A stretch of DNA of 64,000 nucleotides from positions 9,362,001-9,426,000 of the forward strand of contig AP026543.1 of the NCBI GenBank assembly GCA_026075535.2. Direction: 5' to 3'. Made by a program: the position numbers and the translations under genes. The number at the start of each line of letters is the position of its first letter. Position 1 is the first letter of the stretch. The stretch is from Tricholoma matsutake (taxonomy: Eukaryota > Basidiomycota > Agaricomycetes > Agaricales > Tricholomataceae). Of the stretch, positions 1 through 10,133 are shown one piece after another. The notes under the pieces are model-generated. The model made no database searches, had not been told where the DNA came from, and saw only the letters and a program-made list of their open reading frames with translations.

Positions 1-50
1 CTTTCATTTTGTTTGTCCTGAAGTGGTTTCAAAGTGACATTCCATAGACA

Positions 51-975
51 GTGCCTCTCAGGAAGTACATCGAGACCAGCCCTGACTCACTTATATTTTG
101 GGGGCAACTGTATCAAATCAACTTGCTTCTGAAGCCTGTTGCACATGGCCTCCAAACCCTTGAAGGGCAGAACACAACCTGTTCTGATGTTTTTTCCATT
201 TTCATCAGTATTGCAATTGGGTTCAACCATGTATTCCAAGATCCTCGTAAGTCATTATACTCTACTTTGGGATATATTAATGTCAATATTGGTGTACAGG
301 AAGTGAAATTTATCAGTATCGCTCAGAAACATTTGATGTCTTCAATAGGCATTTTGCTATATTCTTGAAAGACTGTACTCAGGATATGTTTATTCTTGCA
401 TATCTCCTTGATCCAAGTGAGTTGTTATTAGTTTGGCTGTATTAAGGTTAATCAGGCTCTAGTTTATTATCAAGATGGTGCATTATGGCTCAATCTACCA
501 CCTTGACCATCATTCTCCCATGGTACCTCATCCAGGCTTGTTGTTCAGCTGGTAAAATCTGCATGCAAAATGCTTCAGAATGAGCAGCTCCGAGAGAAGA
601 GGGGTGGTGGTGTAGAGGGTCAATTGCTTCTCAAACAACTCACAGGTAATGTTCTGTTTAATTTTGATTTTGATACTTTTGGCTCACAATACATCAGCTT
701 ACATGTATCGAGAGGCGCCATTCACAGATGCACCTACTGATCCTCTGCATTGTTTGAGCTGGTGGGAGGCTAGAAGCAAGGACAGCAATGGATCACAACT
801 TGCAGTAAGCTTGTTGTCTAAATATGTATAGTGTAATGCTCAGTGTTGCTTTCAGAAAGTGGCAATCAAGCTTTTCAGTGTCTCACCATCTGAAATGTGT
901 GATGAACGCACTGCATCCAAGATGTCAGCATTCAGCACTCCCAAACAAAATGGTCTAAGTGGTGAAAACACAGTA
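51..975 (+). pseudogene. hAT transposase, central to C-terminal exons
   Basis: Exons separated by short introns (donors near 245, 411, 645 and 805) encode pieces typical of hAT transposases. These are a helical region with a Pro-containing LLKPV stretch and a TLEG motif (about 51-244), then YRSETFD...FLKD...AYLLDP (about 300-411). The last is the dimerisation region with LSWWEARS followed by KLFSVSPSEMCDERTASK (about 697-960). The family catalyses cut-and-paste transposition. The 5' part, with the zinc finger and first catalytic residues, lies outside the window. The reading frame is cut at 975 by a TIR element and resumes at 3185. The intron calls are mine from GT-AG signals. Confidence 0.72.
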
Positions 976-1224
976 CTTTACAGTCCCCCACCTGTCCTAG
1001 TGGACTCCGACTGGACTGACCGGAGTCCGAGTGGAGTCCAATTGAACTACACTAAGTCATGTAGAGTTCAATCCCCCATTGGAGTCCAACTGGAGTCTGA
1101 CTGGAGTCCGAGTGGAGTCTGAGTGGAGTCCAAGTGCAACCAAATGATAAGTCAATTAGATATAAGCTCAAAGGACTTCGGACTTGGTGAATTTCATAAA
1201 GTACCCGCAAAATAAATTTGTGTA

Positions 1225-1312
1225 CTGCAGGAATTGAACTCAAGACCTCACCATAAGGAATCACATGACAAACCAAACAAGTGTGCTCAACCACTTGAGC
1301 CACAGGAGATTT
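1225..1312 (-). repeat. tRNA-derived SINE-like head (minus strand)
   Basis: On the minus strand there is an A-box-like TGGCTCAAGTGGTTGAGC, whose GCTC and GAGC halves form a 4-bp D stem. About 55 bases later comes a B-box-like GAGTTCAATTCC. The spacing and sequence fit a degenerate Pol III promoter of a Leu/Ser-like tRNA, followed by tRNA-unrelated DNA. A working tRNA gene is unlikely because acceptor-stem pairing is poor. Confidence 0.55.
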
Positions 1313-1747
1313 ATTGGGAATCAATATAAGGTTTATTTATGACTCAACTTTTCATATTCTTCGAGGAGGCATTTTTTAAACAATTAAGATCAAAAAATTT
1401 TAATTAACCACATCCCTCGTGTAGGACACGAGGGAGTGGGTATAATATAATAATAAACAAAAAAAAACCCCTCTCGCATCTTGTGAGAGGGGGGGGATTA
1501 CTACTATGTACATAAAAAACTAAACCCCTCGCATTCAGCGCGAGGGGGGGATTCGTAAGTACTACAATATATATACCCTGCATTCGGTGCAAGGGGGGGG
1601 GGCAGAGATAAATTAAAAATAATAAAGACCCCTCCCCATGCAAAATGCGGGGGAGGGGGGGTTGGGGGATGCAGTCTGGGGTGGGTGTCGTCGCCCACCC
1701 CTCCTCGCATGCGTCTGTCACCGTAGCAAGCCGCACCCATCATCCAC

Positions 1748-2270
1748 CCTACGAGCAGAGGCTCGTAGGCATGGGGATGGGTGCCATGGTTGTCGTAGCC
1801 CTGGTCTACCCGCCATCCACCCGACGAGCAGGTGCTCATCAGTGTGGGGTGGGTGTGTTGTTGGTTTTGCGGGTCTCCTAGTTCGGAGGGGTTGGGGGGA
1901 GGGGTCAGTGATGTGGCATGCGAGGGAGGGGGTAGGTGGGTGCTTACCAGGTGGGTATCCTGCTCCGCAGGTCTCCCGTTACCCCTCTGCCGTTTCCTAC
2001 CCTTTATCGACACCCTCACATCCCGTTTGGATGGGGAGGAGGGGGCTGGCACGGGTGTCGTCAGGTCTGGGTTGATCCCCGTCGTTCCGTGTTGGCGTCG
2101 GCATTGCCCTGTTGTTGTTCACCGTCGTCACCTCCATTCCACCTGTGATCCACCCCACAAGCAGTTGCTCAAGGGGCTGGAGGTGGGTGGTGTGTCGTTG
2201 GCCCCATTGCTTTGCGTTCTGGGGGTCCTGGTGACACTCACGATCCACCCTATGAGCAGGGGCTCACAGG
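1748..2270. repeat. four copies of a short hairpin repeat
   Basis: Hairpins at 1748-1769 (CCTACGAGC, AGAG, GCTCGTAGG; perfect 9-bp stem), 1823-1840, 2153-2176 and 2249-2270 each follow a CCACCC block. Each has inverted arms that usually enclose AGC/GCT at the loop. The same hairpin recurs in other elements of this window at about 35, 36, 37, 38, 60 and 62 kb. Confidence 0.7.
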
Positions 2271-2313
2271 CATGGGGTGGGTGTGTGGGGTTGTCTCGCG
2301 TCCGGCCATCGGT

Positions 2314-2567
2314 CATTACCAGTAGAGTAGAACCTACAAAACAAAAGAAACGAGTTAGTTAGTTTATAAAAACAAAAAGCAAACGAAAAAAACTTATGTA
2401 GGGCCCAAACGACGCAATCTGCGTTGTTTGGGTCTGCGTTCCATCCAGTCGGCTCGTTTGTGGGTGGTGGCGTCATTACCAGTAGTTTATAACCTAGAAA
2501 ACTAAAGAAACTGGTTAGTTAGTTTATAAAAACAAAAAGCAAACAAAAAAAAACTTACCTAGGGCCC
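2314..2567 (-). repeat. 160-bp tandem duplication with intron-like signals
   Basis: Two units with a 160-bp period start at 2314 and 2474. Each runs from CATTACCAGTAG through a GTTAGTTAGTTTATAAAAAC block to AAACTTA.(G/C).AGGGCCCA. Read on the minus strand, the second unit has a GTAAGT donor, CTAACTAAC branch sites and a TTTCTAG acceptor. It may therefore be an intron of a transcript inside the TIR element. Similar A-rich intron-like blocks occur near 36270 and 60650. Confidence 0.55.
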
Positions 2568-2794
2568 ATCCATTCGGCTCATTTGCAGGTGGTGATGATG
2601 GTGGATTGGGCATGGGAGCAGTGGCAGTGGGTGTCCATGCAGTGGTGGTGGTGGTAGAGAGAGGAGGGAGGGAGGCGGCGTCGACAGTGGTGGTGGTGAG
2701 TGATGAGCTGGCACATTTGATGACGCGGCAATATGCTTTGTCATACACAGCCACACCACGGTACCTAATGCAAGTAGATGATGCCTTACACAAG

Positions 2795-2880
2795 GTACTG
2801 TGGTGTAACAGTTATATTGTGCATCATGATTGATTACATAAGCAACCTATGGGGATCTGGGTTCGATTCCTTTTCTTACA
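2795..2880 (+). repeat. tRNA-derived SINE-like head (plus strand)
   Basis: The plus strand carries an A-box-like TGGTGTAACAGTTATATTG and, about 55 bases on, a very good B box TGGGTTCGATTCC. This resembles the two Pol III promoter boxes of a tRNA gene. It lies just inside the right inverted repeat of the TIR element and points outward, mirroring the tRNA-like block at 1225-1312. Confidence 0.6.
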
Positions 2881-2889
2881 CACTTTTTC

Positions 2890-3060
2890 AGTGGAATCCG
2901 ACTGGACTCCACTCAGACTCCACTTGAACTCCAACTGGACTCCAACCAGACTCCAACCAGACTCCAACCAGACTCCAACCGGACTCCAACTGGACTCCAA
3001 CTGGACTCCAACTGGACTCCAACCAGACTCCACTGGACTCCACTGGACCAGTCTGAGTGG
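2890..3060. repeat. 11-bp minisatellite (ACTCCAACYRG)
   Basis: About 14 copies of an 11-bp unit alternate between ACTCCAACTGG and ACTCCAACCAG. They form the subterminal part of the right arm of the TIR element. A shorter set of GGAGTCCGAGTGGAGTCC units forms the left arm (990-1130). Subterminal repeats of this kind are often transposase-binding sites; here that is inference. Confidence 0.8.
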
Positions 3061-3184
3061 ATTCCACTTGGAGTCCAGTCGGACTGGACTGGGACTGGAC
3101 TGGCAACTTTGCAGGCAGTTGGCTGGTGACCAGTCCCAGTGGACTCCAGTTGGAGTCCACTAGGAAAGGTGGGGGAGTGTAAAG

Positions 3185-3631
3185 ACATTGCAACAGTATT
3201 GGCATTACAGTTTTACTAACCCAAAATACTCTCACACTGCCACTCTTACCTTACCCAAGACTAAACCCTCAGCCCAACCAATTCAACTTCCCACACCAAC
3301 TCTTGACGACCTCCTTAATCCCACACCAGCTGACTCTGAAGAGTCAATCTTTATGTTATCAGATCCTTATGGTGCCCAGGCCCTGGATGATGAAGAGGAT
3401 GATGAGGACTCAGAAGATGAAGACTCTCCAACCATCACTTGTGCATCCATTGAGCACCTCCAGATTGATGATCTGGTTGATTTATCAACACCAAAACTTC
3501 TTGCTCAGTTCATAGAATCTCCAGTATCCAACAACTCCACATCTAAACATGCACCACTCACTAACTCTGCACCATCAAAGTGGTCTGATAAAGACTTGAA
3601 GTGGGCTAACTCAAATGACATGACCTGGTAG
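3185..3631 (+). pseudogene. hAT transposase, C-terminal tail
   Basis: The open frame resumes with LQQYWHYSFTNPKYSHTAT, followed by a Pro/Thr-rich and then acidic tail (DDEEDDEDSEDED). It ends with a stop at 3629-3631. In fungal hAT proteins a block like QYW...G..KYTHTA follows the dimerisation domain, so this is read as the last exon of the gene at 51-975, separated from it by the 976-3184 insertion. Confidence rests on this positional match; the tail itself is low complexity. Confidence 0.6.
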
Positions 3632-3809
3632 TCCTAATAGTGTTTTATACCAATTATATGTATAATACTTATAATACGTAATGTATAATACGGTATTATA
3701 CACAAAAAATTTTGGCCTGGCATGCCAGTATAAAACAAAAAATACCTACAGTACTTATGATATGCCAGTGCCACTTGGCACTGCTGTATCATACCACACC
3801 AAATGTGAT
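3632..3809. other. AT-rich spacer
   Basis: Dense TATAATAC/GTATTATAC motifs sit at 3655-3705, and a short TAGTGTTTTATAC lies just after the hAT stop. I see no gene. A TIR of the hAT gene would be expected here, but no matching opposite end is visible. Confidence 0.4.
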
Positions 3810-4190
3810 TCAGACCCAGCACTATTAATGGCAGTCCAATGCTTTGGATGTGGTGACCTCATAAATTTTGCCCATCATCCTCGATCTCTCCCTTGTCAGC
3901 TTCTAAGTTTATATTCAAATCAGGTGGCATAGTAACAGGGTTTGCATCTTGTAGTCCAACTCACCCAAGAATTTGTTGATGTAATGAGCCTGTGATAATG
4001 TAATGGTTTTGCTTTCTCTGTCTCATGAGATTTTCATGCCCAAAAGCAATGATGGCTCGCCCAAACTCTTGATCTCAAATTTCTCTGATTGTTCTTTCTC
4101 CACAATGTTACTCTGTTCAGGACTATTTGTGAATGTCACCAAATCATCCACCCAGACAGGCACGAGTTGCCTCTTAGATGATTAATGTGA
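3810..4190 (-). pseudogene. Ty1/copia reverse transcriptase remnant
   Basis: The minus strand reads PVWVDDLVTF, then an E..KFEIKSLGEPSLLLGMKIS block, then HYINKFLG. These match the YVDDL catalytic box and the following F.MKDLGE...LLG..I motif of copia-type RT. There is a stop after the MKIS block and a frameshift near 3960, so it is a dead fragment. No LTR, integrase or RNase H is visible nearby. Confidence 0.7.
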
Positions 4191-4259
4191 TTGGTGTTCA
4201 CAAAATTCTCCCCCTGTTGCCTAAAATAGCAACAGTAATCTGATCGGGTGTTTGTGTAG

Positions 4260-4900
4260 GTCCAATGGGCGAGGGTGTGATGTTACTATTAGGTTCTCAT
4301 GAGAGGGTGAAAAGGTAGTGTAAATGACATTTTCAACAACCCAAAAGAATAATATTCAGATTCTCGAGGTATGCCTACCAATTATGTAACAAGTGGAGGG
4401 AGGTGGGAGTACAAAAAAGTAATCGAGTACCCAGCGAGACGATACTAGGTGAGAGTGAGAAGCAGTGAGACGAAGATTATAGAGAACCCCTTACCTAGGA
4501 GAGAGTGAGAAGCAGAGAGACACTGGAACAATGTCTCTGCTGCTCACATATCTCACTAGGAATAGGGGGCTGCAGCACATGACATGGCCCAGACTAAGGT
4601 TCAGCCTGAATCGTCATCACATTGTAGTAAGGTGACTGGAGTGTGCATGCGGTGCAAAGTCGATAGAGCAAGCACACAGTGCTGGAGCAGGTTGCACGTG
4701 GTGCCAAGGGAAGTGGTCAAGAGCATCGCCACAAGCAGGCTTCTTTCCATTGGACTTGAGTAAACAGACTTTAAACTCGACCAATGGGTGAGGGTGTGAT
4801 GTTAGGTTCTCATGAGAGGGTGAAAAGCTAGTGTAAATGACACCTTTGATGACCCAAAAGAATAACATTCAGATTCTCAAGGTATGCCTAAAACCTATGA
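4260..4900 (-). repeat. DIRS 3' end: B1, A2 and B2 repeats
   Basis: A ~125-bp segment at 4260-4385 (GCGAGGGTGTGATGTT..., then GGTTCTCATGAGAGGGTGAA) recurs in the same direction at 4778-4900. Between them, 4411-4540 (AGTACAAAAAAGTAATCGAG ...) matches 9464-9530 at the other end of the element. The A2 segment also repeats internally a GAGAGTGAGAAGCAG motif. Confidence 0.7.
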
Positions 4901-5142
4901 AAGAAAGGGAAAAAGAAACAAAAAAGAAAAAAAAGCAGTGGTTAGAGATGTAGGTAAATGGGAAGTTGGAAGATGAGTTTTCCGATGTGAGGAGCGAGGA
5001 TGTGAATAGATGTCCATGTGGAAGGATAGTCTGAGAAAGAGTAGTCCAAGGATGATAAGTAAACAAAACAAGGAGAGGCATGTCCACGGATCAATGATAT
5101 GGCTTCCCTCATGGGGGGGAGCAAACAAGCGTGCTTCAAGCA

Positions 5143-6110
5143 TGAAGCATTGCCTGGAGGAGTACAGGGTGCTTATGAATGTAGATTTGCCATGCAGCCG
5201 ATGCCCATCACCCGATTCCCTGTAAGATGTGCGGTGCAACACCATTCTCCACAAGTGACGTTGCCCCTCCAGCCCTCATCAACTGACCCCCTATATCCTT
5301 CTCAAAGAAACTGTGTAGCCATCACATGAAGAATCCTCTTGTTGGCACTGTCCCATCTGATTTGAGCCAGAGAGGAGATGAGAGGGGGAACAGGCAGTTG
5401 TGAGATTGGATGTAGGAGAGGAACAGGGCTATTGGGTTGCAGGGGAAATGGTTTGAGTGTAAAATGATGGTGTTTCCTTCAAAGAACTTGTCGGCCTTGT
5501 GGCCAGGCAAGAAAAAACGAAAGGACATTGCATCGAGAATGACTGAGTTGCATTTTGTGAGCTTCTGGGGATCCCGTAGATCAGTGTCGTCTGGCCACGT
5601 GAGTTCACCCAAATGCATCAGAGCAAAAAATCCTATACACAGCTGGGTGCAGAACAAGAGCTTGTCATGTGTTGGGTTGTTGTAGCAGTTGATGACAGTG
5701 TTGAGATCGGTGATCATGAGGGCCCGTTTTCTCACTGTGGGAGTTCCCCGTAGACGCTTGCAACCTTCTAGTGTTCAGTGAACAAGTCTCGATTTTCTGA
5801 TTTTGCAAATGTGAGGAAAGTAAGGTTCGAGTTGGTGGCAAATTCCTGAAAGGTAAGTGTCCACTGAGTCTGGTTTGATATGGTGGCACATGTAAACAGT
5901 ATAGAGGCTGAGGGTGTTAGCAGTGGGTTCTACCAGCATATTATGCATGCACATGAATGATAGGTAAGAGTTGAGAGCAGATCCATAGTTTTTCCATGTG
6001 CTGACATTGATTGCTTGTCCAAGAGCTATTGTGCATTCCTGGACAAGTCGTTCCCATGACCATGGCTCTCATACAGGTTGCCAGGTGCAGATGTGTGAGG
6101 TAATCATTTT
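5143..6110 (-). pseudogene. DIRS tyrosine recombinase (YR)
   Basis: The N-terminal SAM-like part is visible across frames as STLTYHSCAC, ...YMCHH and YLSGICHQLEPY. The catalytic part contains FFALMHLGELTWPDD, where families usually have an Arg before LGEL. Near the end are LMRAGGATSLVENGV, GIG-stop-WAS and QIYIHKHP, corresponding to the second Arg box, the G-R-W box and the nucleophile Tyr. The first catalytic Arg is His (CGT to CAT) and the GRW Arg is a stop (CGA to TGA); both are CpG changes. The enzyme would have integrated the circular DNA copy. It is inactive here. Confidence 0.72.
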
Positions 6111-6790
6111 TTCATTGCCCCCAACATATTGAAGTGTGGGGGTTTAAAAGCTGAGATGTGTATCCCAGGTACTAGTCTGCTTGCTTTGTTGAAATCATGC
6201 TGAGAAATGGCATCTGCCACTTCATTCCTTTCTCCTGGGATGTGCAGCACATGTGTATCCAAGTTGTTGCCAAGGAAAACATCAACACAGTGTCATAGCA
6301 GGGGGTTGAACTCAGGTTGACAATGGAGGGAACTGAAGATGTCCATGGTGTTCATGCTGTCAGTGAAGATGATTATTTTGGAGTATTTGGCGCCCCTCAC
6401 ATGTAAATTGTCTATTGTGCTGGTGATGGCTAAAGCCTCATAGTAGAAAATAATATCATGCATTGCTCCAGGTGGTACCAGTGAGTAGAACCCTTGCTGA
6501 CATTTGGGGTACCAGAAAGCCATGCCCTCCATGCATGCATCACAGAAGACTGCCTCATCTGCATCTTCTTCATCCCAACTCATGGAGGATAAAAGTCTGA
6601 CTCCCAGGGATGCTCATAGGTGTCCTATTGCCCAAGCAAGATCTTGCCAGACTGTGTTGTTGACCCAAACTTTCACCAGAGGTTCCTGCTTTCCTGCAGA
6701 TTTCGGGTACACGTTGTTGAGAGCAGGTTGAATCATTGGAAAAACATTAAAACACCAGTTCATCCATCCTGCCAGTCGCTGCCAGCAACG
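6111..6790 (-). pseudogene. DIRS RNase H region
   Basis: The minus strand shows IIFTDSMNTMDIFSS, then HVLHIPGERNEVADAIS, and further on SRLVPGIHISAFKPP. The TDS and ADA(I/L)S motifs are hallmarks of the RNase H domain that follows RT in DIRS-like elements. Stops and frameshifts break the frame. Confidence 0.65.
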
Positions 6791-7483
6791 CAAAGTTTGC
6801 TTTCATATCGACCATGATGAGAACTCTTGGAGTTCCTGCAGGAGGTCATCAAGTGCCTGCTTGGGGAGAGTGAGGGTTGAACTGTTGGCATTGACCTCAA
6901 TGCCAATAATTGTGAGTTTCCTGTCAAAGAGTTGTTTATGTGGTTCATGCAGGATGCCTAGTTTGTCCCACAGAGACAGAAGTTTAACCTGGTTTGCCGG
7001 CATGTCTTTCCCATACTTATGGTACCACAACACATTACCTTCCTCATCAATCCCAAAAGAATCGTCCATGTAAGTCCATAGATTGTGTATCCCTTGGACA
7101 TTCTTGGCGATCCATGTCACGAGGCTGTTGAAGGGAATGTAGATCCCTGCAGAACCCCATCCTCCAAAACAGTTGTTCCAATTGACATCATGTTTGCCAT
7201 TGATAGTGATTATCTGCTTGATTTGCCACAGGGGATGCATATGGAGTAGGCGGTATGCTTCAGCTACATCTGATTTAAAAAGTACCGGTGGCTGATTGGG
7301 GTTAGTGCAGTGGCAAGCGAGTAAACCATCCCCAAGATGTCTCATATTGTACAGAGGAAACCCTTTGACATGCTCACACAGGATCATTGAATTAGGCGCG
7401 TAAGGCCCAGCGCTCTGGTTAATTACCGTCTGTAGTTTCTCAGAGTGTGGTTTGGGCATGACATGGATTGGGGATGCATGCAT
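6791..7483 (-). pseudogene. DIRS reverse transcriptase core
   Basis: A 226-residue open frame contains FKSDVAEAYRLLHMHPLWQ (the first catalytic Asp region), a central NCFGGWGSAGIY block and TYMDDSFGID, the YxDD catalytic box. It ends near a thumb-like region with LLQELQEFSSW. The SDVAEAYR and YMDDS blocks are typical of basidiomycete DIRS-like RT rather than Ty3 or copia RT. The frame is open, but flanking parts are broken. Confidence 0.75.
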
Positions 7484-8243
7484 GCCTGGTAGCAGGTCTC
7501 AGCCGAAAGATCCAGAGAACCTACCTTTCAAGTGTTCGTGGTCCCTCTGCACCCATAGGAATTCTCTCTTGTATGCTTTGTGAGGCATACCTAACAATTT
7601 GTCGATGATGCATGGGTAAGAGTCATGCTGTGTGTTTGCCCATGGCCAAAACCTTCATGTAGTCCTCGGCAGACTGACTGGACAAAAGGACAGTTTGGAT
7701 GGGTCTTGAGCAATTCTTCAAAGCGATCAATGTTAATAGGCGTGACGATCTTGGATAGATTCAGGTTATTTTTGATTGTCCATACAGCTTCAGCATTTAA
7801 GAATTCTGAATTAGGCACCCTCAGGAGCAGTTTCATGTCTTCTGTCCATGTTGCGAGGCAGGGTGGAGTGAGTGAATAGCTGAAAGAACCTTCCTCCTCA
7901 CTGCTCCATATATTGTACCTGAGATGTTTCAGGCACATTCCATAAGTCACGTCAATTTTGCTGACTGCATGCTTCTTGTCCATGTCCATGTTGTTTGCAC
8001 TTGAGGCAGGTATGTCAATATCTGCACGTGCCTGCTGCACTTGACATCCTCCTGCACTGTTAAAACATCTGCATACTTCAGACACACGGTCCTTGTGACA
8101 TGGGTCTCCTGTGAGGCATCCGCTGGACATTCCTTGGATTCCGTTGGGGAGAAGATATGCTGAGTACAAGTAGGTGAAATGTTTGTGATCTGTGAGTAAA
8201 ATTGCTTGTCCCCCGCTGACCATTGCTCTGACTGCTTTGTCAA
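7484..8243 (-). pseudogene. DIRS polyprotein, region upstream of RT
   Basis: The minus strand carries VTPINIDRFEELLKTHPNCP followed by FVQSVCRGLHEGFG. This resembles the segment just before RT in fungal DIRS elements (L..HPN..FV.SVC.GLREGFWP). A Cys-rich stretch lies further upstream. Frames change near 7590 and 7960. Confidence 0.6.
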
Positions 8244-9463
8244 AAGAGATGAGCTTGTGGTGTGTGCTGAGCTATTTGGCAGAGAATTTGGAGGCCATAT
8301 AGTCTCCCCAATGTCTCAGTTCCTCGTTTCTGTGTGGGAAAGCGAACATGGTTGCTTTGGAGGCTGTGTGCCAGGCAACAGTCCAGTCACCACTCATTTG
8401 GACCTTTCATGCTGGATTGCTTTGCCAAGAGATATCTCCATTCCTCTGATGTGTCCCGCATTCTCCTTAGGAAGGGTAATGTGGTGGAGATTGCTGAAGA
8501 CAATGTCAAGATTTACAGCTTCTCCCTTGAAGATTTGTTTCCACTCGGACTCCAGGAATCCCTGGGGGGCTGAGACTGCTCGATGTATCTCTCACTCTGC
8601 AAAGGTGAGGTCATTCTGGAAAACAGCGAGGGTTTCTCTGGTTTTCTTTCAGTTTTCATCAACTTTTTTTCCTTCAGCTGCAACTTCTGTATCATACCAA
8701 GGTAACTGGGATTGGAAGACCCATTTCTTCTTATTCAATCCTCCTTCTCCACCAGTTTGAGAGTTGTCACTGCTTGAGGATCCTGAAGAACTCTGTTGTT
8801 GCTTCTTGTGGCCAGGTTCTTGAGGTTCTTGGCGAAGTCCCCAGAGGAGACACTTGGCTTTGTTCACATTTGATTGCCTGGGCTGGTCTCGTCCTCATTG
8901 CTCTCCTCCAACGTCCTCTGCGCCCTCTGAAGCCCCTTGGTCCCCCTCACCTCGAGCCTGTAATCCTTGGAGTGTGGCTTCTTTCTGATGAGTTGTGATA
9001 ATGTCGGTGTAGAGGGTGTACTCCTCGAGGGTGGCCTTTCTAACTGGTTTGTCAAGCTTCACATTGTGAAAGATCTGTAGGATTTGGTATAAGGTTTCCA
9101 TTCTCAAAGTCTTTTCCTTCCTGAAATCCTTGACAAGGTTGTCCATCCTTGAGACAAGACTGGCCCTGAAGAGATCTTCATCGGTAGATGAGACTTGGGG
9201 TATGCCCCCCCTATCTGGCTACATGTGAGGGTGTGGAGCTCATGTCCAACCGTTCCAGTAGTAGTGGCCGTTTGTGAGGAGAGCTCATGTCCAACTGTTC
9301 CAGTAGTAGTGGCCATTTGTGAGGACCGGGTTCCTGTATCACGTCCTTCAGATGATCCTGAAAGGTCTGTTTGAGTACTGGATCCTTCCCCTTCTGGTGC
9401 AGTTGCTTGTCCAAAGTAGGCTGCATGTGTATCACTTGTCATATGAGGAACAATGTGTAGATT
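8244..9463 (-). pseudogene. DIRS ORF1 (gag-like), degenerate
   Basis: Several short minus-strand frames contain hydrophilic, Gln/Ser/Thr-rich sequence, including a duplicated TATTTGTVGHEL segment (9104-9541 region). Position 5' of RT suggests a gag-like structural protein. I cannot identify a domain, so the call rests on context. Confidence 0.4.
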
Positions 9464-9530
9464 TAAAGTACAAAAAAGTAATTGAGTACTCGGCGAGACA
9501 ATACTAGGAGAGAGTGAGCAGCAGAGAGAC

Positions 9531-10122
9531 TGTAAGGGCAACCTTATGATCAGAGTCCAAAGAACTCAATACTCGCAAGGGAAAACCAAAGTTTAGATTC
9601 AATAACTATTGAAAAAGGAAAGACCCATACCTTGCAAGGGAAAACCAAAGAGAAAACTCTAAGGAGTCCAGTGCAAGGCCAAAGTATATATATGGAAGGC
9701 ATGTGACATTCTAAAATACTTGGAGCCCCTTCCATCCTAGCACTAATTCAGATCCAGGGTCATGTTCCCATTTGGGGAGATGGCCATCAATCAGTGATAG
9801 TGTCCACATCAGGCCATACTCAGTAAGTGGTGTCCACATCAGGCCATGATTGGTAATGGGCATGCAAAGACATCCTCAATCATTTCTGCAGGCGCAACGA
9901 TTGCGCAGGGTATTGACTGTGAGAATGGTGAGAGTACAATAGGGGCTGATGGAGTGACATATCAGAATGTTTGTAGATGGTTGGCGCAAAAGGTGCCTCA
10001 TTGCATGAAAAGGCACCTCATTGTGCAAAAGGCGCTTTGTTGCACAAACATTTGCATGTGTGTGGAAATGTTTGCAAATGTGCACCAACCATTGTAGGGG
10101 CTTGTAAGGTGTTCCCCTTACA
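9531..10122 (-). repeat. LTR of C-left (3' LTR)
   Basis: On the minus strand it begins TGTAAGGGGAACACCTTAC and ends AAGGTTGCCCTTACA, with short inverted ends. It matches the LTR at 31712-32247, with indels in the Cys/Ala-like GCGCAAAAGGC region. A purine-rich tract (AAGGGGGGGGTGA) directly precedes it. Confidence 0.85.
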
Positions 10123-10133
10123 TCACCCCCCCC

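Larger units (their letters stand above)
976..3184. mobile_element. 2.2-kb TIR element inserted in the hAT gene
   Basis: The two ends are inverted copies. The left end starts CTTTACAGTCCCCCACCT and the reverse complement of the right end starts CTTTACACTCCCCCACCT; similarity continues into GGACTCC repeats. It interrupts the hAT coding sequence between the conserved ER.ASK block and the QQYW tail. I see no clean target duplication: the 8 bases on each side agree at 5 of 8. Inside are two tRNA-like segments pointing outward, four hairpin repeats, a 160-bp tandem duplication and G-rich low-complexity DNA. There is no transposase, so it is non-autonomous. All long open frames inside overlap on both strands and look non-coding. 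Confidence 0.75.
4260..9530 (-). mobile_element. DIRS-like tyrosine-recombinase retroelement
   Basis: In minus orientation the order is ORF1 (gag-like), RT, RNase H, tyrosine recombinase. This is the DIRS/Ngaro order and lacks a DDE integrase. No LTRs are present. Short repeats instead sit as A1 (9464-9530) at the 5' end and B1 (4778-4900), A2 (4411-4540), B2 (4260-4385) at the 3' end. This matches the split-direct-repeat scheme used by DIRS-group elements, which integrate through a circular intermediate. The 5' end is cut exactly where element C starts (9531). All coding parts carry stops. Confidence 0.75.

Noticed and set aside
1404..2362. Several long overlapping open frames on both strands
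   Set aside because: They come from G/C-rich low-complexity DNA with hairpin repeats, are open in many frames at once, and have Pro/His/Gly-rich content with no domain.
1225..2880. Functional tRNA genes
   Set aside because: Only the A- and B-box regions and one D stem are convincing. Acceptor and anticodon stems do not pair well, so SINE-like remnants are the better reading.
3632..3735. A further hAT-type MITE beginning TAGTGTTTTATACC
   Set aside because: No matching AAACACTA end or 8-bp duplication could be found downstream.
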